64,000 nucleotides of DNA from Flavobacteriaceae bacterium MAR_2010_72 (GCA_003550275.1 QXCW01000002.1:1240001-1304000), one strand, 5' to 3'. Positions 36,239 to 44,735 are shown, numbered from the stretch's first letter. Numbers and translations: made by a program. Notes: generated from the letters alone by a model not told the origin.

Positions 36239-36937
36239 TCACTTCAACTTTTTGTAAAAGTATTGCGTTAGTGAAAGGTTGGTCAGTATTAAAGTAAAGG
36301 CATAAACGATATCTTCAACGGGAATTGTGAAGATTCTAAAATTTAAATTTTCATCATTGTTATACCAAACCACCTCGTTTTCAATAGCACTTCCAGTCAA
36401 AATTCCGTTAACTATAAAGAAGGGAATAAGCATTACCAAAAATGTAAGATAATAGCTTTTTAACAATGCTGGCCAAAGCGTTTTTACAACCATTAATAAA
36501 ATTAAGGCATAAAGGAAATTGATGAAGGTGTACCATTTGTCATAGTATAAAAAACATAGTAAGACCAATATAGCCATAATGGTATGAGTTATTGTATTAA
36601 CATGCCTCTGGTCCAATTCTTTTCCAGGAAATAATTGTAATAGTGCATAATGCGTAAAGACGCAGGCATAAGGGATACAAATAAAAAACAGCCATTCTTC
36701 AATGGGAAGTGAAAACAAATAGTTTCCCAAGAAATAAGATTCGTTAAAACCCCAGATGCCATTTATTGTGAAGATAATATCCCAAGGAATAAAAATAAGC
36801 ATGGTTAATACGGTGGCGATTATGAAACCCTTCCAATAGGTGTAAAATTTAAGTTTGGGATGAAAACTGAAAAGAAATGGTATTGCAAACGATCCAATAT
36901 TCAACATTAAATACAGATAGTTCATGTTGATTTCCAT
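36239..36937 (-). CDS. crtY: Lycopene cyclase, CrtYcd-type
   Basis: 232 residues, integral membrane protein with about seven helices. The two half-domains of the heterodimer-derived lycopene cyclase are both present: IPWDIIFTINGIWGFNESY with LPIEEWLFFICIPYACVF in the first, and IPVEDIVYAFTLI in the second. The acidic pairs EE and ED are the expected catalytic sites. It closes the ends of lycopene to give beta-carotene. It is last in the reverse-strand operon, 52 bp after the hydroxylase gene. Confidence 0.9.
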   Translation of the reverse strand: MEINMNYLYLMLNIGSFAIPFLFSFHPKLKFYTYWKGFIIATVLTMLIFIPWDIIFTINGIWGFNESYFLGNYLFSLPIEEWLFFICIPYACVFTHYALLQLFPGKELDQRHVNTITHTIMAILVLLCFLYYDKWYTFINFLYALILLMVVKTLWPALLKSYYLTFLVMLIPFFIVNGILTGSAIENEVVWYNNDENLNFRIFTIPVEDIVYAFTLILTNLSLTQYFYKKLK

Positions 36938-36989
36938 TTTAGCTAAAAATTGAAGAATTTGGTTTCAGTGTAAAAATACAAAACCAGTA

Positions 36990-37445
36990 TTAACTTTTAA
37001 AGTATTTAAAAGGAACTATTAACATGCCAAAGCATTCTCCATCTTCTTTTCCAAGATGTTTGTGGTGCATTTTATGAGCTCTTCGAACACCTCTAGCATA
37101 CCAATTATTAGCATTTCTAAATAATTTAAATCGCTGATGAATAAATATATCATGAACGATAAAATAGGTTGCGCCATAGGCCATTATACCCAGTCCAATA
37201 GGTAAGCAAAACCAAACATCCTCGTAACTCCAAAGATAGAAGCAAATCATGCTTACAATCGCATAAAAAATAAAAAAGGCATCGTTGCGCTCAAACCAAC
37301 TTTTGTGGTCTTTTTTATGATGATCCTTGTGCAAACGCCATAAAAAACCATGCATGACATATTTATGTGTAAACCAAGCCATAAATTCCATAAAGGAAAA
37401 GGTTGCTAAAAAGACTAATATCCACAAAATCACATCCATAATCAT
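36990..37445 (-). CDS. crtZ: Beta-carotene 3-hydroxylase
   Basis: 151 residues, membrane-bound di-iron enzyme of the fatty-acid hydroxylase/sterol desaturase superfamily. The histidine clusters are complete: HKYVMHGFLWRLHKDHHKKDH, split as HKYVMH and HKDHH; HDIFIHQRF; RAHKMHHKH. About three to four hydrophobic segments lie between. It adds hydroxyls to beta-carotene to give zeaxanthin, the usual yellow pigment of marine flavobacteria. The start codon directly abuts the phytoene synthase stop. Confidence 0.93.
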   Translation of the reverse strand: MIMDVILWILVFLATFSFMEFMAWFTHKYVMHGFLWRLHKDHHKKDHKSWFERNDAFFIFYAIVSMICFYLWSYEDVWFCLPIGLGIMAYGATYFIVHDIFIHQRFKLFRNANNWYARGVRRAHKMHHKHLGKEDGECFGMLIVPFKYFKS

Positions 37446-38285
37446 TTACATCAAATTTAGTTGATATTTTACATAACTGCGAGTCAATAGCTCGATTTTT
37501 TTATAGTTTGGAACACGAATTCTTGTTGATCTAATCGCCAACGCTGGTGTTTTTTTTAGCTTTTTCAACAACTGATGATAATATCTATACGCCATAAATA
37601 CTCCAAATTTAGCTTCAATAGGTAATTCTTTGATACCTTTTAAACCTTTAGCAAAATCGGATTCGATATCTTCAATGATGGCTAATTTGGAAGCTTCATC
37701 CAACTGACTTAAATCTAAATTAGGAAAGTAGGATCTGCTTAAATCTTCATAGTCAGCTTTTAAATCTCTTAAGAAATTAACTTTTTGAAAGGCTGACCCC
37801 AAACTCATCGCAGAATCTTTTAGTGCTTCATACTGTTCCTGATTTCCCTTCACAAACACTTTTAGACACATGAGTCCAACAACATCGGCAGAGCCATAGA
37901 TGTAAGCCTTGTATTCCGCTTCTGTTAAATAAGTGTTTTTGTGTAAATCCATACGCATACTATTCATAAAGGAATCGACTAAATGTTTTTCAATACCATA
38001 CTTGTGATAGGTTTCCTGAAAAGAATTTAGAATTGGATTGAGGCTTATTTTAGATGTTAAAGCTCTATTTAGATCAGTTTCAAAATAAGAGAACAACTCT
38101 ACTTTATTATAGTCATGAAAGGTATCTACAATCTCATCAGCAAAACGGACAAAGCCATAAATGTTATAAATATCTTGTCTAATACTTGTTGCTAACATTT
38201 TTGTGGCTAAAGAAAAAGAGGTGCTGTACGACTGTGTGACCAGTTTACTGCAGTGTCTTGAAACAGTATCGAAAATTGACTTCAT
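37446..38285 (-). CDS. crtB: Phytoene synthase
   Basis: 279 residues of the squalene/phytoene synthase family. Both aspartate-rich motifs are visible: RFADEIVD (first DxxxD) and NFLRDLKADYEDLSRSYFP (second DxxxD with the family tail). It joins two GGPP molecules to phytoene. It lies 6 bp after crtI and directly before crtZ in one transcript. No GGPP synthase gene is in the window. Confidence 0.94.
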   Translation of the reverse strand: MKSIFDTVSRHCSKLVTQSYSTSFSLATKMLATSIRQDIYNIYGFVRFADEIVDTFHDYNKVELFSYFETDLNRALTSKISLNPILNSFQETYHKYGIEKHLVDSFMNSMRMDLHKNTYLTEAEYKAYIYGSADVVGLMCLKVFVKGNQEQYEALKDSAMSLGSAFQKVNFLRDLKADYEDLSRSYFPNLDLSQLDEASKLAIIEDIESDFAKGLKGIKELPIEAKFGVFMAYRYYHQLLKKLKKTPALAIRSTRIRVPNYKKIELLTRSYVKYQLNLM

Positions 38286-38291
38286 AATTGA

Positions 38292-39758
38292 CTAATTGGC
38301 ATGGTGTTTCTTAATTAATTCGGCAACTAATTTTCCCGAAATCAGTGACGGTGGAACCCCAGGTCCTGGCACCGTTAGTTGTCCTGTAAAGAATAAATTA
38401 TCTACTTTCTTACTCTTTAATTTTGGTCTTAAAAAAGCCGTTTGTAGGAGTGTATTTGCCATCCCATAGGCATTGCCTTTGTAGGAATTATAATCCTTAA
38501 CGAAGTCATTTACACAAAAGGACTCTTTAAATATAATGTTTTTTTTGACGTCTTGAGAAGTGAGGTCTTCAAACCGCGAAATAATTTTTTCAAAATAAAT
38601 GTCCCGCAATTCTTGCGTATCGTTCAAGCCCGGTGCAAGTGGTATTAAAAAGATGCCTGCCTCGTGATGTTCTGGTGCCGAAGTGGCGTCAGTTAATGAT
38701 GGAAAACTTGCATAAAACAAAGGCTGTTCTGGCCATTCAGGTTGATCGTAAATAGCTTGGGCATGTGTGTCAAAATCAACATCAAAAAATAAGGTATGGT
38801 GATTTACATTCTTCAATTTTTTATCGAATCCCACATAGAACAATAGAGAGGAAGGCGCGAAAACTTTTTTCTCCCAATAGCGTTCAGAATATTGACGATA
38901 CTGTAAATCCATTAAAGTTTCTGTATGATGATAGTCTGCTCCACTTAACACAATGTCCGAATGATAAACTATTCCGTTTGAAACAATTCCTGTTGCTTTT
39001 CCATTATCTACGATAATTTTTTCAATAGAGTTTTCTGTTTTAATCACAATGCCTAAATTTTCGGCTAGAGTTTTCATGGCTAAAATCACTTGATACATAC
39101 CACCCTTGGGGTGAAAGGTGCCAATACCAAAATCGGCATAGTTCATAAAACTGTAAAATGACGGTGTATTATCTGGTTTTGCTCCTAGAAAAAGGACTGG
39201 AAATTCAAGGATTTTTGCCAAACGCTCATTTTTGAATTCTTTCCTAACATCTTTTTTAATGGTGCTAAAAAATTGACTAATCTTTTTTATTGTAACAGGT
39301 GTGATGAGTTCAAGAGGGGAAACTCCGGGACGATACACCAAATCTTTTATAGCAACATCATAATTATTTTGGGCAGTTGCCATAAATGTTTTCAATTTAC
39401 TAGAACTGCCCGCTTCTTCCTTTTCAAATGTTTTATAAATTTTTTCTAAAGTATCTTCGATGGTGATATAATCATTCTTGTCAAAATAGACACTGTAGGC
39501 TGGATTTAACTTCTCTAGCTCATAATACTTTTTTGGATGTGTTTCAAAATCAGCAAAAAAACGTTCAAAAACATCTGGCATCCAATACCAGGTTGGGCCA
39601 ATATCAAAAGTAAAGCCGTCTCGTTTTAATTGTCTGGCCCTACCGCCAACGGTTTTATTTTTTTCATATATGGTAACAGTATTACCGTAGCTTGCAAGGT
39701 AACAAGCTGCAGATAAGGCAGAAAAACCAGAACCGATTATAGAGATGCGTTTTTTCAT
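38292..39758 (-). CDS. crtI: Phytoene desaturase
   Basis: 488 residues. The N-terminal FAD-binding motif SIIGSGFSALSAACYLASYG and the bacterial desaturase block GGRARQLKRDGFTFDIGPTW are clear. The C-terminal signature FFTGQLTVPGPGVPPSLISG is typical of CrtI. It converts phytoene to lycopene at the membrane. It is the first structural gene after the regulator gene, with 53 bp between them; that gap holds two 11-bp direct repeats and a TAnnTTTG box very close to the start codon, so crtI may have its own near-leaderless promoter. Confidence 0.95.
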   Translation of the reverse strand: MKKRISIIGSGFSALSAACYLASYGNTVTIYEKNKTVGGRARQLKRDGFTFDIGPTWYWMPDVFERFFADFETHPKKYYELEKLNPAYSVYFDKNDYITIEDTLEKIYKTFEKEEAGSSSKLKTFMATAQNNYDVAIKDLVYRPGVSPLELITPVTIKKISQFFSTIKKDVRKEFKNERLAKILEFPVLFLGAKPDNTPSFYSFMNYADFGIGTFHPKGGMYQVILAMKTLAENLGIVIKTENSIEKIIVDNGKATGIVSNGIVYHSDIVLSGADYHHTETLMDLQYRQYSERYWEKKVFAPSSLLFYVGFDKKLKNVNHHTLFFDVDFDTHAQAIYDQPEWPEQPLFYASFPSLTDATSAPEHHEAGIFLIPLAPGLNDTQELRDIYFEKIISRFEDLTSQDVKKNIIFKESFCVNDFVKDYNSYKGNAYGMANTLLQTAFLRPKLKSKKVDNLFFTGQLTVPGPGVPPSLISGKLVAELIKKHHAN

Positions 39759-39759
39759 T

Positions 39760-39791
39760 GTTTAACAAAAGTAATAAAAAGTTAAACAAAA
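39760..39791. promoter_or_regulatory. Candidate CarH operator and crtI promoter
   Basis: Two 11-mers, GTTTAACAAAA (39760-39770) and GTTAAACAAAA (39781-39791), lie 21 bp apart, two DNA turns. Their first seven bases also form an inverted repeat. A reverse-strand TACTTTTGT (39765-39773), matching the -7 consensus, overlaps the first repeat. Binding of a MerR-type regulator here would block the box. Assignment to the regulator next door is inference. Confidence 0.5.
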
Positions 39792-39811
39792 TGAAGTGCT
39801 TTAGTAAAAAT

Positions 39812-40711
39812 TTATAGTTCTTTTACTAAATTTTTAATAGAATTGAACATGGAAATACCTTTTGGAACTTTCTTTTGTTCTAAATGCTCAAGCATCTTGC
39901 CTAAAATCCAAAACCTGTAAGTACCCAGTGCTATAATTTGATCCTTGAAATCTTTAAGATAGTCTTGTAGGTGATCCTTTTCAGGTTTAATGGTAAAATA
40001 GGAAATAAAAGTCACATCATCATAATAGGTTGTGATTTCTTTTAAATTATCAAGTGGAACACTTGGCCCTAAAAAGATGCTGTGATGCCCTTTTAAAATT
40101 AATTCGTAGTGAATGAACATGAGTCCTAGCTCATGAATCTCATTCTCAGGTAGGTAGAGTACAAAGGCTTTTTTGCTTGAATTTAAATGTTCTTGCTGTG
40201 CAAGCTCAATGTTAATCAATATTTTTTGCCTGATAAGTGTAGTTATAAAGTGCTCATGCGCTGGAGTTATAGTACTGGTTTGCCATAGAATTCCAATTTC
40301 GCTCAATAAGGGTAAAAATACTTCGTAAAAAATAGTTCTAAATGATTTTTGATTGGAGAGTCCAGAATATACTTTATAAAATAATACCGTATCAAAATTG
40401 AGCATGGCAATTTTAAAGGAGTTTACAGCATGACTTTCAAAATTATCTCGTGAAGCAATTTCTCGTACTATCGAAGGAACATCCTCTTTTTTAAGGGTTG
40501 CGATTTTAGAGATTTTGTAACCATTAGCGTTAAGGTAACTAACATTCAATAATTTTTGTAAGTTCTCAAGGCTGTAGGTTCTAATGTTAGTATCGGTGCG
40601 CTCTGGTTCTAGTAAATTGTAGCGTTTCTCCCAAATTCTAATCGTATGCGCCTTAATACCTGTGAGATTTTCGAGGTCCTTGATGCTAAAGCTAGTTTTG
40701 ATATTGTTCAT
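39812..40711 (-). CDS. CarH/LitR-like MerR-family regulator with B12-binding light-sensing domain
   Basis: 299 residues from the ATG ending at 40711, where the MerR helix-turn-helix begins properly; a longer frame to 40753 only adds a hydrophobic tail. Residues 8-75 are the MerR DNA-binding domain (SIKDLENLTGIKAHTIRIWEKRY). A four-helix cap holds W143, nine residues, then E153-H154, the W-x9-EH signature that packs on adenosylcobalamin in CarH. The Rossmann-like domain starts with ENEIHELG, whose His193 fits the lower cobalt ligand. All residues needed for a B12 photoreceptor are therefore present. CarH represses carotenoid genes in the dark as a tetramer and lets go in light. Its place directly upstream of crtI supports that role. 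Confidence 0.87.
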   Translation of the reverse strand: MNNIKTSFSIKDLENLTGIKAHTIRIWEKRYNLLEPERTDTNIRTYSLENLQKLLNVSYLNANGYKISKIATLKKEDVPSIVREIASRDNFESHAVNSFKIAMLNFDTVLFYKVYSGLSNQKSFRTIFYEVFLPLLSEIGILWQTSTITPAHEHFITTLIRQKILINIELAQQEHLNSSKKAFVLYLPENEIHELGLMFIHYELILKGHHSIFLGPSVPLDNLKEITTYYDDVTFISYFTIKPEKDHLQDYLKDFKDQIIALGTYRFWILGKMLEHLEQKKVPKGISMFNSIKNLVKEL

Positions 40712-40731
40712 TATTTTTGAATAAAGAATAA

Positions 40732-40740
40732 ACAAAAATA
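40732..40740 (-). promoter_or_regulatory. Candidate -7 element of the CarH-like gene
   Basis: Reverse-strand TATTTTTGT matches TAnnTTTG plus pyrimidine, 20 bp before the start. The overlapping forward-strand 11-mer AATAAACAAAA (40727-40737) matches the crtI repeats GTTWAACAAAA at nine of eleven positions, hinting at autoregulation. Confidence 0.45.
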
Positions 40741-40802
40741 CAATTTTAATCAATGCACTTTTTAAGTTCTTAAAAATAAAAAGTCAATTTTAAAGAAAAA
40801 AG

Positions 40803-40887
40803 TGCGCACGAGAAGACTCGAACTTCCACATCCTAAACGGATACTAGCCCCTCAAGCTAGCGCGTCTACCAATTCCGCCACGTGCGC
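40803..40887 (-). tRNA. tRNA-Leu (anticodon GAG)
   Basis: 85 nt. The acceptor stem GCGCACG pairs with CGTGCGC, the D arm GGCGGAATTGGTAGACGC is of leucine type, the anticodon stem CTAGC/GCTAG encloses TTGAGGG (GAG), and a long variable arm precedes the GTTCGAGTC T arm. CCA is not encoded. It is downstream of tRNA-Lys but separated from it by an intrinsic-terminator-like hairpin. Confidence 0.97.
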
Positions 40888-40910
40888 AAAAAAGTGAGGT
40901 AAAGATAAAA

Positions 40911-40938
40911 AAAAAGTTAAGCAAAGGCTTAACTTTTT
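40911..40938 (-). terminator. Terminator-like hairpin between the two tRNA genes
   Basis: AAAAAGTTAAGC, loop AAAG, GCTTAACTTTTT: a perfect 12-bp stem with T-rich flank in both directions. It begins 1 bp after the end of tRNA-Lys. Confidence 0.8.
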
Positions 40939-40939
40939 G

Positions 40940-41012
40940 TGACCCGGCTGGGGCTCGAACCCAGGACCCTAACATTAAAAGTGTTATGCTCTACCAGCTG
41001 AGCTACCGAGTC
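40940..41012 (-). tRNA. tRNA-Lys (anticodon TTT)
   Basis: 73 nt. The acceptor stem GACTCGG pairs with CCGGGTC (one G-T pair), the D arm is TAGCTCAGCTGGTAGAGCA, the anticodon stem TAACA/TGTTA encloses CTTTTAA (TTT), and the T arm contains GGTTCGAGCC. CCA is not encoded. Confidence 0.97.
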
Positions 41013-41029
41013 TTTTCTCTTTCGAGGGT

Positions 41030-41061
41030 GCAAATATAAAACGATTAATTTATAAACCCAA
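41030..41061 (-). promoter_or_regulatory. Promoter of tRNA-Lys
   Basis: Reverse-strand TATATTTGC (41030-41038) is an exact TAnnTTTG-type -7 box. TTGG (41058-41061) lies about 20 bp further upstream, at the right distance for the -33 element. The box is 18 bp before the mature tRNA. Confidence 0.7.
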
Positions 41062-41137
41062 CCCTTTTTTGTTTATTTTTTTCGTTTTTTTGTAGCCTTA
41101 ATAGGTATGTTTTTAAAAATCAAATTGTAAGAAAAAA

Positions 41138-41659
41138 ATGAACATTGTTTTAATAGGTTATATGGGGTCTGGAAAATCTTCAATAGGTAAAAAACTCGCC
41201 TCTATTTTAAAGTGTTCGTATAATGATTTGGATGATATTATTGAAGCAAAAGAACAGTTAAGCGTAACGGAAATTTTTAAAAACAAAGATGAAATTTATT
41301 TTAGAAAGACCGAAAGTAAATGTCTTGTGGAAGCCCTTAACTTAAATTCCAGTTCGGTTCTATCATTAGGTGGCGGCACACCATGTTATGGCAATAATAT
41401 GGACATCATTATGAATGCTCCTGGTACGGTTAGTATTTATTTAAAAGCTTCCATAGGGAGTTTATCTAGCAGATTATTTAAAGAAAAATCTAGCCGACCA
41501 TTGATTGCCCATTTGGACAATTTGGAAGCGTTAAATGAGTTTATTGGTAAACATCTGTTTGAACGTTCTGTATATTATAACCAATGTGACATTACTATAA
41601 ATTCAGATAACAAAACGATTGATGAAGTCGTCGAATCTATCTTTTTGCAATTATTTTAA
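41138..41659 (+). CDS. aroK: Shikimate kinase
   Basis: 173 residues, the usual length, cytosolic. It phosphorylates shikimate in the aromatic amino acid pathway. The Walker A motif GYMGSGKSSIGKKLA, the shikimate-binding DLDDIIE, FRKTES, and the LGGGTPCY block are all in place. It is monocistronic; its last 9 bp overlap the 3' end of the convergent phosphoribosyltransferase gene. Confidence 0.96.
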   Translation: MNIVLIGYMGSGKSSIGKKLASILKCSYNDLDDIIEAKEQLSVTEIFKNKDEIYFRKTESKCLVEALNLNSSSVLSLGGGTPCYGNNMDIIMNAPGTVSIYLKASIGSLSSRLFKEKSSRPLIAHLDNLEALNEFIGKHLFERSVYYNQCDITINSDNKTIDEVVESIFLQLF

Positions 41660-42160
41660 GTACACTTCGTGTGTCTTACCTTCTAAAACCACTTCAACGT
41701 GTTCATGTAAGGACGTTGACAGTGATATGCCTTTGAAATCGGCTTTTACAGGATATTTTTTGTGATTTCTATTGACCAAAACAGCCGTTTTAAATTGTTT
41801 TAAAGGTACATCCAAAAAATGTTTGACACCATAAATCAAGGTACTTCCTGAGTTGAGCACATCATCAACCAACACAATAGATTTATTAGCATAGTCTTGA
41901 GGAGAAATAGACGTTTTAATTTCGGTTTGTGGGTTTTTCTTATCGATGACCACTTTGCAGATGGTTGTTTTTAGATCAGAAATCTTGTCTAAATTTGACT
42001 TTAGCTTTTTAGCAAGAATATAACCTTTACTATCTACACCAGCTAAAATAACTTCAGATTCATTTACATTACTTTCATAGATTTGATAAGCAATGCGTCT
42101 AATTTTATGTTGGATTTCTATATGATTTAAAATGATGTTCTTGGTACTTGTCATGCTCAA
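41651..42160 (-). CDS. Phosphoribosyltransferase-family protein
   Basis: 169 residues. The PRPP-binding signature IVLVDDVLNSGSTLIYG is clear, preceded by a flexible loop region and AGVDSKGYILAKKL near the N-terminus. This is a type I phosphoribosyltransferase fold resembling PyrR or hypoxanthine/uracil enzymes. In Bacteroidota such short proteins are often annotated only as phosphoribosyltransferase, and the base used cannot be told here. It converges with the shikimate kinase gene with a 9-bp overlap. Confidence 0.87.
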   Translation of the reverse strand: MSMTSTKNIILNHIEIQHKIRRIAYQIYESNVNESEVILAGVDSKGYILAKKLKSNLDKISDLKTTICKVVIDKKNPQTEIKTSISPQDYANKSIVLVDDVLNSGSTLIYGVKHFLDVPLKQFKTAVLVNRNHKKYPVKADFKGISLSTSLHEHVEVVLEGKTHEVYLK

Positions 42161-42227
42161 CTAGTTTGTATCAAAGATAAAAAAGAGATGTTTAATTATA
42201 TGGAGATTATCACTTTTAATTTCGAGT

Positions 42228-42605
42228 TTAAACTTCATCAGAACCTTCATTAAAGTCATCAATATCCCTACGGTCTTTTTTGGTAGGTCTACCCGTTCCT
42301 TTTTTGCGATAGTAGTCTTTGGAATATTTTAATAAAGCTTTGGCTTCAAAAGCTTCTTTGGGAGTAGTGTCTGTGCGGTAGATGTCTACGAGTTTAGCTC
42401 CAACACGACTCTCGGGGAGATCGTTTACCGTAAGTTGGTAATTAATTTGGTCTTTGCGTATTTGAATTTTATCACTAGGATAAACCTCACGACTAGGTTT
42501 TACAACCTGATCGTTCACTTTTATATGTCCTTTTTTACAAGCATCTGTAGCAATACTTCGTGTTTTGTAGTAGCGCACACACCATAGAAATTTATCGATC
42601 CGCAT
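42228..42605 (-). CDS. hslR: S4-domain RNA-binding protein, Hsp15-like
   Basis: 125 residues. The S4 domain (residues 1-60: MRIDKFLWCVRYYKTRSIA, then KGHIKVNDQVVKPSREV) matches Hsp15, which binds stalled 50S subunits that carry peptidyl-tRNA. The C-terminus is basic (KKGTGRPTKKDRRD), as in that family. It is divergent from the FKBP-like gene. Confidence 0.88.
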   Translation of the reverse strand: MRIDKFLWCVRYYKTRSIATDACKKGHIKVNDQVVKPSREVYPSDKIQIRKDQINYQLTVNDLPESRVGAKLVDIYRTDTTPKEAFEAKALLKYSKDYYRKKGTGRPTKKDRRDIDDFNEGSDEV

Positions 42606-42744
42606 ATTAAAATATAAAAAACAACGTTAATGTTATTGTACAAAAATATTATATTATTGTATCTTGCGCTCCTAAAAATAGGCATTATTCAAAGGTTTTA
42701 AAATTTGCTATGGTTTTAAAACGACTTTATATAAAAAGAAAACT

Positions 42745-43779
42745 ATGAGAATTAAAAATTACGCTGCATTTTTGTTTGTTCTAACTTTAGGTTTTACGTC
42801 TTGTAAAAAAGATGATGACCCAACCGGACCAACTGTTGTTGAGCGCGATAGAGCAGAACAACAAATTGTAGATAATGACTCCTTACTTGGCTATTTTGAA
42901 ACGCATTACTATAATGCTTCCACCTTTGCAACTCCTGGGAATTATAAAATGTCTGATTTGATTATATCCGAATTACCAAAGGATGCTCAAGGCAATTATA
43001 TGCCACTACCAGATCCAGATAACAATAAATTATTAAGTGACCCTGGTGTTTTGGAAATTAAAACAACAACATATCTTGAGGTAGAATATACCTATTACAT
43101 TTTAAGACTCACTGTAGGAGGAGGTAACAATCCTAAATTCACCGATAATGTGAAAATCAACTATTCTGGTAATTTAATGAATGAAGATGTGTTTGATAGT
43201 ACAGCTAATCCAACCGTATTGGATTTGGTTAATGTGATTCCTGGATGGCGTAATGTCATTCCAGATTTTAAATCCTCTGTTGGCATACCTACTATTGGGC
43301 CGGATGGTAAAGAACAATATGATAATTATGGCTTTGGTGTGATGTTTTTACCTTCAGGATTGGCCTATTATTCATCACCTCCTTTTGGAATTCCTGTATA
43401 TTCAAACTTAATTTTTAGGTTTCAAGTGTTTCAATCAGGGCATAACGACCACGATGGCGATGGGATATGGTCGCATATGGAAGATTTAAATACAAATGAA
43501 AATGTATATGACGATGACACCGATGGGGATAATGTGCCTAACTTTTTAGATGCCAATGATGATAACGATACACTTACAACCAGAAATGAACTAAAATTCA
43601 ATACTTATACCGTAGATACTAATCAAGGGGAGCAAGAACCTGTTCTCGCTCAAAATGAGTTTGAAATAAGTAGAACAGTATCTTCAGGTGTGATTACTAT
43701 ACGAACGGCTGTACTTCTTGATTCTAATAACGATGGTACACCAGATTATTTAGATAAGACTATTACCATTCAAGGTTAG
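42745..43779 (+). CDS. FKBP-type peptidyl-prolyl isomerase-like lipoprotein
   Basis: 344 residues. Lipoprotein signal (LGFTSC) followed by KKDDD, a surface-export type sequence. Residues ~120-230 resemble an FKBP domain (VKINYSGNLMNEDVFDSTANP, NVIPGWRNVIPDF, the segment YGFGVMFLPSGLAYYS, LIFRFQVFQ), preceded by a helical linker. After it come Asp-rich calcium-binding segments of thrombospondin-3/EF-hand type (DHDGDGIWSHMEDLN, DDDTDGDNVPNFLDANDDND, DSNNDGTPDYLD). FKBP lipoproteins in flavobacteria assist folding of outer-membrane or gliding/T9SS proteins. Whether the active site is intact cannot be judged by eye. Confidence 0.82.
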   Translation: MRIKNYAAFLFVLTLGFTSCKKDDDPTGPTVVERDRAEQQIVDNDSLLGYFETHYYNASTFATPGNYKMSDLIISELPKDAQGNYMPLPDPDNNKLLSDPGVLEIKTTTYLEVEYTYYILRLTVGGGNNPKFTDNVKINYSGNLMNEDVFDSTANPTVLDLVNVIPGWRNVIPDFKSSVGIPTIGPDGKEQYDNYGFGVMFLPSGLAYYSSPPFGIPVYSNLIFRFQVFQSGHNDHDGDGIWSHMEDLNTNENVYDDDTDGDNVPNFLDANDDNDTLTTRNELKFNTYTVDTNQGEQEPVLAQNEFEISRTVSSGVITIRTAVLLDSNNDGTPDYLDKTITIQG

Positions 43780-43794
43780 TTAGGGCCTTTTATT

Positions 43795-44616
43795 CTACCT
43801 TGTAATCAATTGTTTGTTTAATTGTTTCCCGTCTTCTGTGAGCAAAGAAACAATTATTGAACTTCGCGTTTGCGAATCATTCAACGGAATTTTCACATAA
43901 TTAGCATTGATATGGGATAAATTTAAAAGCCTTTGTCCCAAGGTATTGTAGACGATAACATCACTTAAAAACGTGCTGGAGTTGGTTTTAATTAACAATT
44001 CCTTTGAGCTATTTAAATATTGAAATGATGTGTTTTCAAATGTAGTATCAGCTAGTGATAAAGCATTATTAGCTTCAGAAGCTCCAATTAAACTAGAGTT
44101 TTCAGAGAAGGTTATAAAAAATCGGTTTATATGCTCGCCCTTTGTTACTAAATTGGTATAATCGGTATCGGTCAAAGAAGTAAACGTATTTAATAGCGAA
44201 TCGTAGATAAAAACATCTATGGCCTCGTTAAAGTTTTCCAAAGCGGTTAAGGATATTTTAACGTTACCTGAATTCGCTATAAACATTCCAAATGGGTAAT
44301 ATTTGGTATTTTCAAAAGCACCAACTCCTTGTATAACGTAACGATCACCTTCAATCATCCAGTTTAAATCATCAGGAAGCGTATCAATGTTTCGCGCATC
44401 ATACCCATAATCAACACCATCTGTAGCAGCATTATTAGGTGTAAAAGCCAATAACAAATGCCTTGTATATCCTAAAGGGTTTACGAAGTCAACACGTACG
44501 CGCTGAATTTCAGAAACCATTGCAGTAGCGGTTGAAGAGTTGTCAGCGGTTTTAGCTTGACCTTTAATTGAAAAGCATAAAACAAACAAAAAACATAAGT
44601 AGGTAATCTTGTTCAT
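43795..44616 (-). CDS. Secreted protein paralogous to the C-terminus of the neighbouring giant adhesin
   Basis: 273 residues with a signal peptide (LCFLFVLCFSIKGQA). Almost all of the mature protein matches the last ~260 residues of the 4502-residue protein upstream: RVRVDFVNPLGYTRHLLLAF against RVRLTFKTPEGATRPLLLGF; ATDGVDYGYDA, LPDDLNWMI, GDRYVIQGVG and a T9SS type A-like end. The tail is less canonical (LLTEDGKQLNKQLITR). It lies 173 bp downstream of the giant gene, beyond its terminator. It probably arose by local duplication. The module looks like a T9SS-linked domain of unknown function. Confidence 0.8.
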   Translation of the reverse strand: MNKITYLCFLFVLCFSIKGQAKTADNSSTATAMVSEIQRVRVDFVNPLGYTRHLLLAFTPNNAATDGVDYGYDARNIDTLPDDLNWMIEGDRYVIQGVGAFENTKYYPFGMFIANSGNVKISLTALENFNEAIDVFIYDSLLNTFTSLTDTDYTNLVTKGEHINRFFITFSENSSLIGASEANNALSLADTTFENTSFQYLNSSKELLIKTNSSTFLSDVIVYNTLGQRLLNLSHINANYVKIPLNDSQTRSSIIVSLLTEDGKQLNKQLITR

Positions 44617-44735
44617 GCGATATAGATTAAGTTAATTTATTAGTTTGGTTGGGGCTAATATATAAAAATATTCTACAAAATGCATAAAAATCCGATTAAA
44701 TACATAAAATATTAACTTTTTATAGGTTTTGGCAT

